From Gemmatimonadota bacterium (GTDB lineage Bacteria; Latescibacterota; UBA2968; UBA8231): a DNA stretch of 9,698 nt. Under the pieces are notes generated by a model, which worked only from the letters and a program-made list of their open reading frames with translations, was not told the DNA's origin and searched no databases. Every line of letters begins with the position of its first letter. Position 1 is the stretch's first letter. The stretch is from NCBI GenBank assembly GCA_028875335.1, contig JAPPEF010000043.1, positions 1 through 9,698 on the forward strand, written 5' to 3'. Below, one piece after another: positions 7,960 through 9,698 of this stretch. The position numbers were made by a program, and so were the translations under genes.

Positions 7960-9351
7960 TCAACGGCAGCATCGGAAGCCAAGGACGGGCTGCTCGTAGT
8001 CTCGCAAGGGCGAATCGGCGATGATTTCCGTTAAGGCCTCTATATTATATGGGTCTTGGCCTCCGATGGATAGGGTGCTCACAAGGGTCGCACCGTCGCA
8101 GGCACCCCTCGAATATACGCTGCTTGCTGCGACGTACACCGCTAGGTCGCCGGCTTCGTCGATAGCGGCGACCCATTCGTCCATGTTGCCCGTCAAGTCA
8201 AAGACGCCGGTCGCGCCGACGCAGTTGGGAAACGAGCCAGAGGGCGCGAGTTGTTCGGCTGGGTCGCTGCTGAATTGGGAGAAGGCCGAACCCGGCACGT
8301 TGCAGAAGCGCACGCCAAAATGGTCGCGGCTGTCGTAGACAGCCAAATCGTCGGTCGAAGAAAAGCTCCGCATTTGGTCCGCTTGACAAGCTGCGCGCCA
8401 CTCGCTCGGGCTGCACAGGCGCTTGCCCTCGGTCGCGCACAGGCGTGCCGCTTGGAAAAACGACGCGGGCTGCGGCCGCTCGCCCTTGGCGTTGGGATAC
8501 TCATACGCGTCAATTTCGTATGCTTGGCTGGTGGTTGGCAGGACCAGGCGCACCATGCCCCCATTCGGCAGGGGCGGCTCGACTGGAACGTGGAGGACGA
8601 TTTCGCGCTCCACGTTCGCCGCGCCGTCGCTTGCGGAAACGCGCAGTGTGTGGCTGCCGGGAAAAAAGGCTACGACGACGGCGCGCGAGCCGATTTGCCG
8701 ACCGGTTTCCTCGTCGCGGATGGCCTCTGGCCAAATGCTGAGGCTGTCCTGTCCGGCTACCTCTTCCCAGTGGTATTCGAGCTGATCGCCGTCTGGATCG
8801 CTGCCAAACGCGTCGATAACTATCTGCGATGCGCTAAACGCGCCAGTCGCGTCGGCGGTTACTTCCAACACGGGTTCGCGCTGCACGACCTCTACGAGGA
8901 AGTTTTCGACCAGTACCCGCGCGTCTTCGGCGCAGCGCTGGCGGTCGGCTAGATCGGGTACGGCATTGGCATTGCAGTTGCGGTCGGTTATGAGGACCTG
9001 CACGACAAATTGTTCGCTGGAGCCGGCGATGGTTTGGGGAGCGAACCAAGAGTTGGTCTCTTGGGCCAGCGAATCGCGGAAGCTGCCTCCGGCTGAGGCT
9101 CTCCACTGGTAAAACAGGGGATCGTCGTCTTCGTCGGCCGCGCGGATTTCAAAGCGAACCTCGCCGCCGCGCTGGACCTGGCAGGCCATATCCGCGCTAT
9201 TGAGCAGGGTATCTGGGAAAGCCTTGTCCGGCGACTGGCAGATCATCCGCGCCAAATTCACGGTCGGAGGGTCGTTGGGAAGCTCATCGTGGAGCAAGCT
9301 GCAGGCACCGAGGGCGAGGAGTGGGGCCAAGAGGCGCCAACCAAGGTTCAT
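7960..9351 (-). CDS. Secreted lipoprotein with Ig/PKD-like repeats and a C-terminal FGE/SUMF1-like domain
   Basis: A 463-residue predicted lipoprotein. A short signal peptide ends in the lipobox LGAC with the lipid-carrying Cys at C17. Two beta-sandwich-like regions follow, each marked by an Asp-rich element before an aromatic-Trp strand (ADEDDDPLFYQW, 71-83; DPDGDQLEYHW, 185-195), as in PKD/cadherin-like domains. Residues about 276-463 resemble the formylglycine-generating enzyme (sulfatase-modifying factor) fold: GKRLCSPSEWRAAC for the usual RLPTEAEWE, GVFDLTGNMDEWV for G.YDM.GNV.EW, and a terminal GFRCC. Eight Cys in this domain suggest disulfides outside the cytoplasm. I do not see convincing evidence for catalytic FGE cysteines, so a binding or structural role is more likely than enzyme activity. 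Its ATG overlaps the parB stop as ATGA, and larB starts 16 nt after it. No gene name is known to me. Confidence 0.8.
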   Translation of the reverse strand: MNLGWRLLAPLLALGACSLLHDELPNDPPTVNLARMICQSPDKAFPDTLLNSADMACQVQRGGEVRFEIRAADEDDDPLFYQWRASAGGSFRDSLAQETNSWFAPQTIAGSSEQFVVQVLITDRNCNANAVPDLADRQRCAEDARVLVENFLVEVVQREPVLEVTADATGAFSASQIVIDAFGSDPDGDQLEYHWEEVAGQDSLSIWPEAIRDEETGRQIGSRAVVVAFFPGSHTLRVSASDGAANVEREIVLHVPVEPPLPNGGMVRLVLPTTSQAYEIDAYEYPNAKGERPQPASFFQAARLCATEGKRLCSPSEWRAACQADQMRSFSSTDDLAVYDSRDHFGVRFCNVPGSAFSQFSSDPAEQLAPSGSFPNCVGATGVFDLTGNMDEWVAAIDEAGDLAVYVAASSVYSRGACDGATLVSTLSIGGQDPYNIEALTEIIADSPLRDYEQPVLGFRCCR

Positions 9352-9698
9352 TCGCTGTCGATCAGCAGGTCGAGTAGCCGCTCTAGATCGCTATCGCTGT
9401 AGAATGCGACCTCGATCTTGCCCTTGTTTGCCGCGGTGCGACGGATGTTGACCGCCGTGCCGTAGCGGTGCTGCAACCGCTCCTCATAGTCGCGGACGTG
9501 GGGGTCGCTGGGGACTTCTTTGGGAGACTTCTTTCTCTTGCGGCCCGCGCGCTGATTGGCGACGGCCTTCTCGACTTCGCGGACGGCCATTTTTTCTTCG
9601 ACCGCCCGGCGGCCCAACGCGAGCCGGTCTTCGTCTTCTTCGAGGCCGAGCAGGGCGCGGGCGTGCCCCATCTGCAACTGGCCATGCCGCAAGAATTC
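9348..9698 (-). CDS. parB: Chromosome-partitioning protein ParB, C-terminal part (5' end lies outside the window)
   Basis: The last 116 residues of a ParB/Spo0J-family protein, the CTP-dependent DNA clamp that loads at parS sites and guides chromosome segregation with ParA. Visible are the end of the helix-turn-helix DNA-binding domain (GQLQMGHARALLGLE), the M.VREVEKAV segment, a basic linker (GRKRKKSPKE) and the C-terminal dimerisation domain (DPHVRDYEERLQHRYGTAVNI, KGKIEVAFYSDSDLERLLDLL). The frame is open to the window edge, so the TTG at 9692 is not the start. The N-terminal CTP-binding domain, and probably parA, lie beyond the right edge. I found no parS-like TGTTTCACGTGAAACA in the window. 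The chromosomal family often lies near the replication origin, but that cannot be confirmed here. Confidence 0.93.
   Translation of the reverse strand, partial: EFLRHGQLQMGHARALLGLEEDEDRLALGRRAVEEKMAVREVEKAVANQRAGRKRKKSPKEVPSDPHVRDYEERLQHRYGTAVNIRRTAANKGKIEVAFYSDSDLERLLDLLIDSE

Noticed and set aside
7944..7982. TTG start giving a longer LarB
   Set aside because: It would overlap the lipoprotein gene by 23 nt, and the ATG at 7943 fits the usual LarB N-terminus.
8251..8952. 233-codon + strand frame opposite the lipoprotein gene
   Set aside because: The minus strand has a lipobox, ordered domains and ATGA coupling; this frame shows no domain and no ribosome site.

Overview
The window is a compact, GC-rich (roughly 60% by eye) bacterial chromosome segment with no tRNA, rRNA, insertion sequence, phage gene or CRISPR array that I can see. 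Housekeeping genes dominate: argH, ligA, ctaB, mobA, larB and parB. A lipoprotein with a lipobox, together with ctaB, points to a Gram-negative-type aerobic bacterium. The lipoprotein's Cys-rich formylglycine-generating-enzyme-like domain (RLC..SEW..AC) recalls deltaproteobacterial/myxobacterial surface proteins, and the enolase-superfamily pair recalls uncharacterised homologues in environmental phyla. I cannot name the phylum with confidence.

Region 1 (1-3634, + strand) is a tightly packed operon: the 3' end of argH, then two tandem paralogous enolase-superfamily enzymes of about 475 residues, then a 100-residue two-helix membrane protein. Gaps are 4 nt, a 4-nt GTGA overlap, and 14 nt, and each downstream gene has a visible Shine-Dalgarno sequence. 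The operon ends at a strong hairpin (3616-3658) that contains both its own last stop codon and the stop codon of the converging ligA gene.

Region 2 (3631-6612) holds ligA (NAD-dependent DNA ligase, - strand) and ctaB (haem O synthase, + strand). They diverge from a 105-nt intergenic region with a good sigma-70-like promoter for ctaB and a weaker one for ligA.

Region 3 (6574-9698, - strand) reads parB (3' end only) > lipoprotein with an FGE/SUMF1-like domain > larB > mobA. parB/lipoprotein and larB/mobA are joined by 4-nt ATGA overlaps, and lipoprotein/larB by a 16-nt gap, so this looks like one transcript combining chromosome segregation, a surface protein and two cofactor genes (nickel-pincer nucleotide and molybdopterin guanine dinucleotide). 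mobA converges on ctaB and overlaps it by 39 nt.

The most interesting items are the tandem enolase-superfamily pair with its associated membrane protein (function unknown to me), a nearly identical island between the two paralogues that suggests gene conversion, the hairpin that spans two overlapping stop codons, and the parB-lipoprotein-larB-mobA arrangement. I see no clear sign of a wholly new defence or mobile system.
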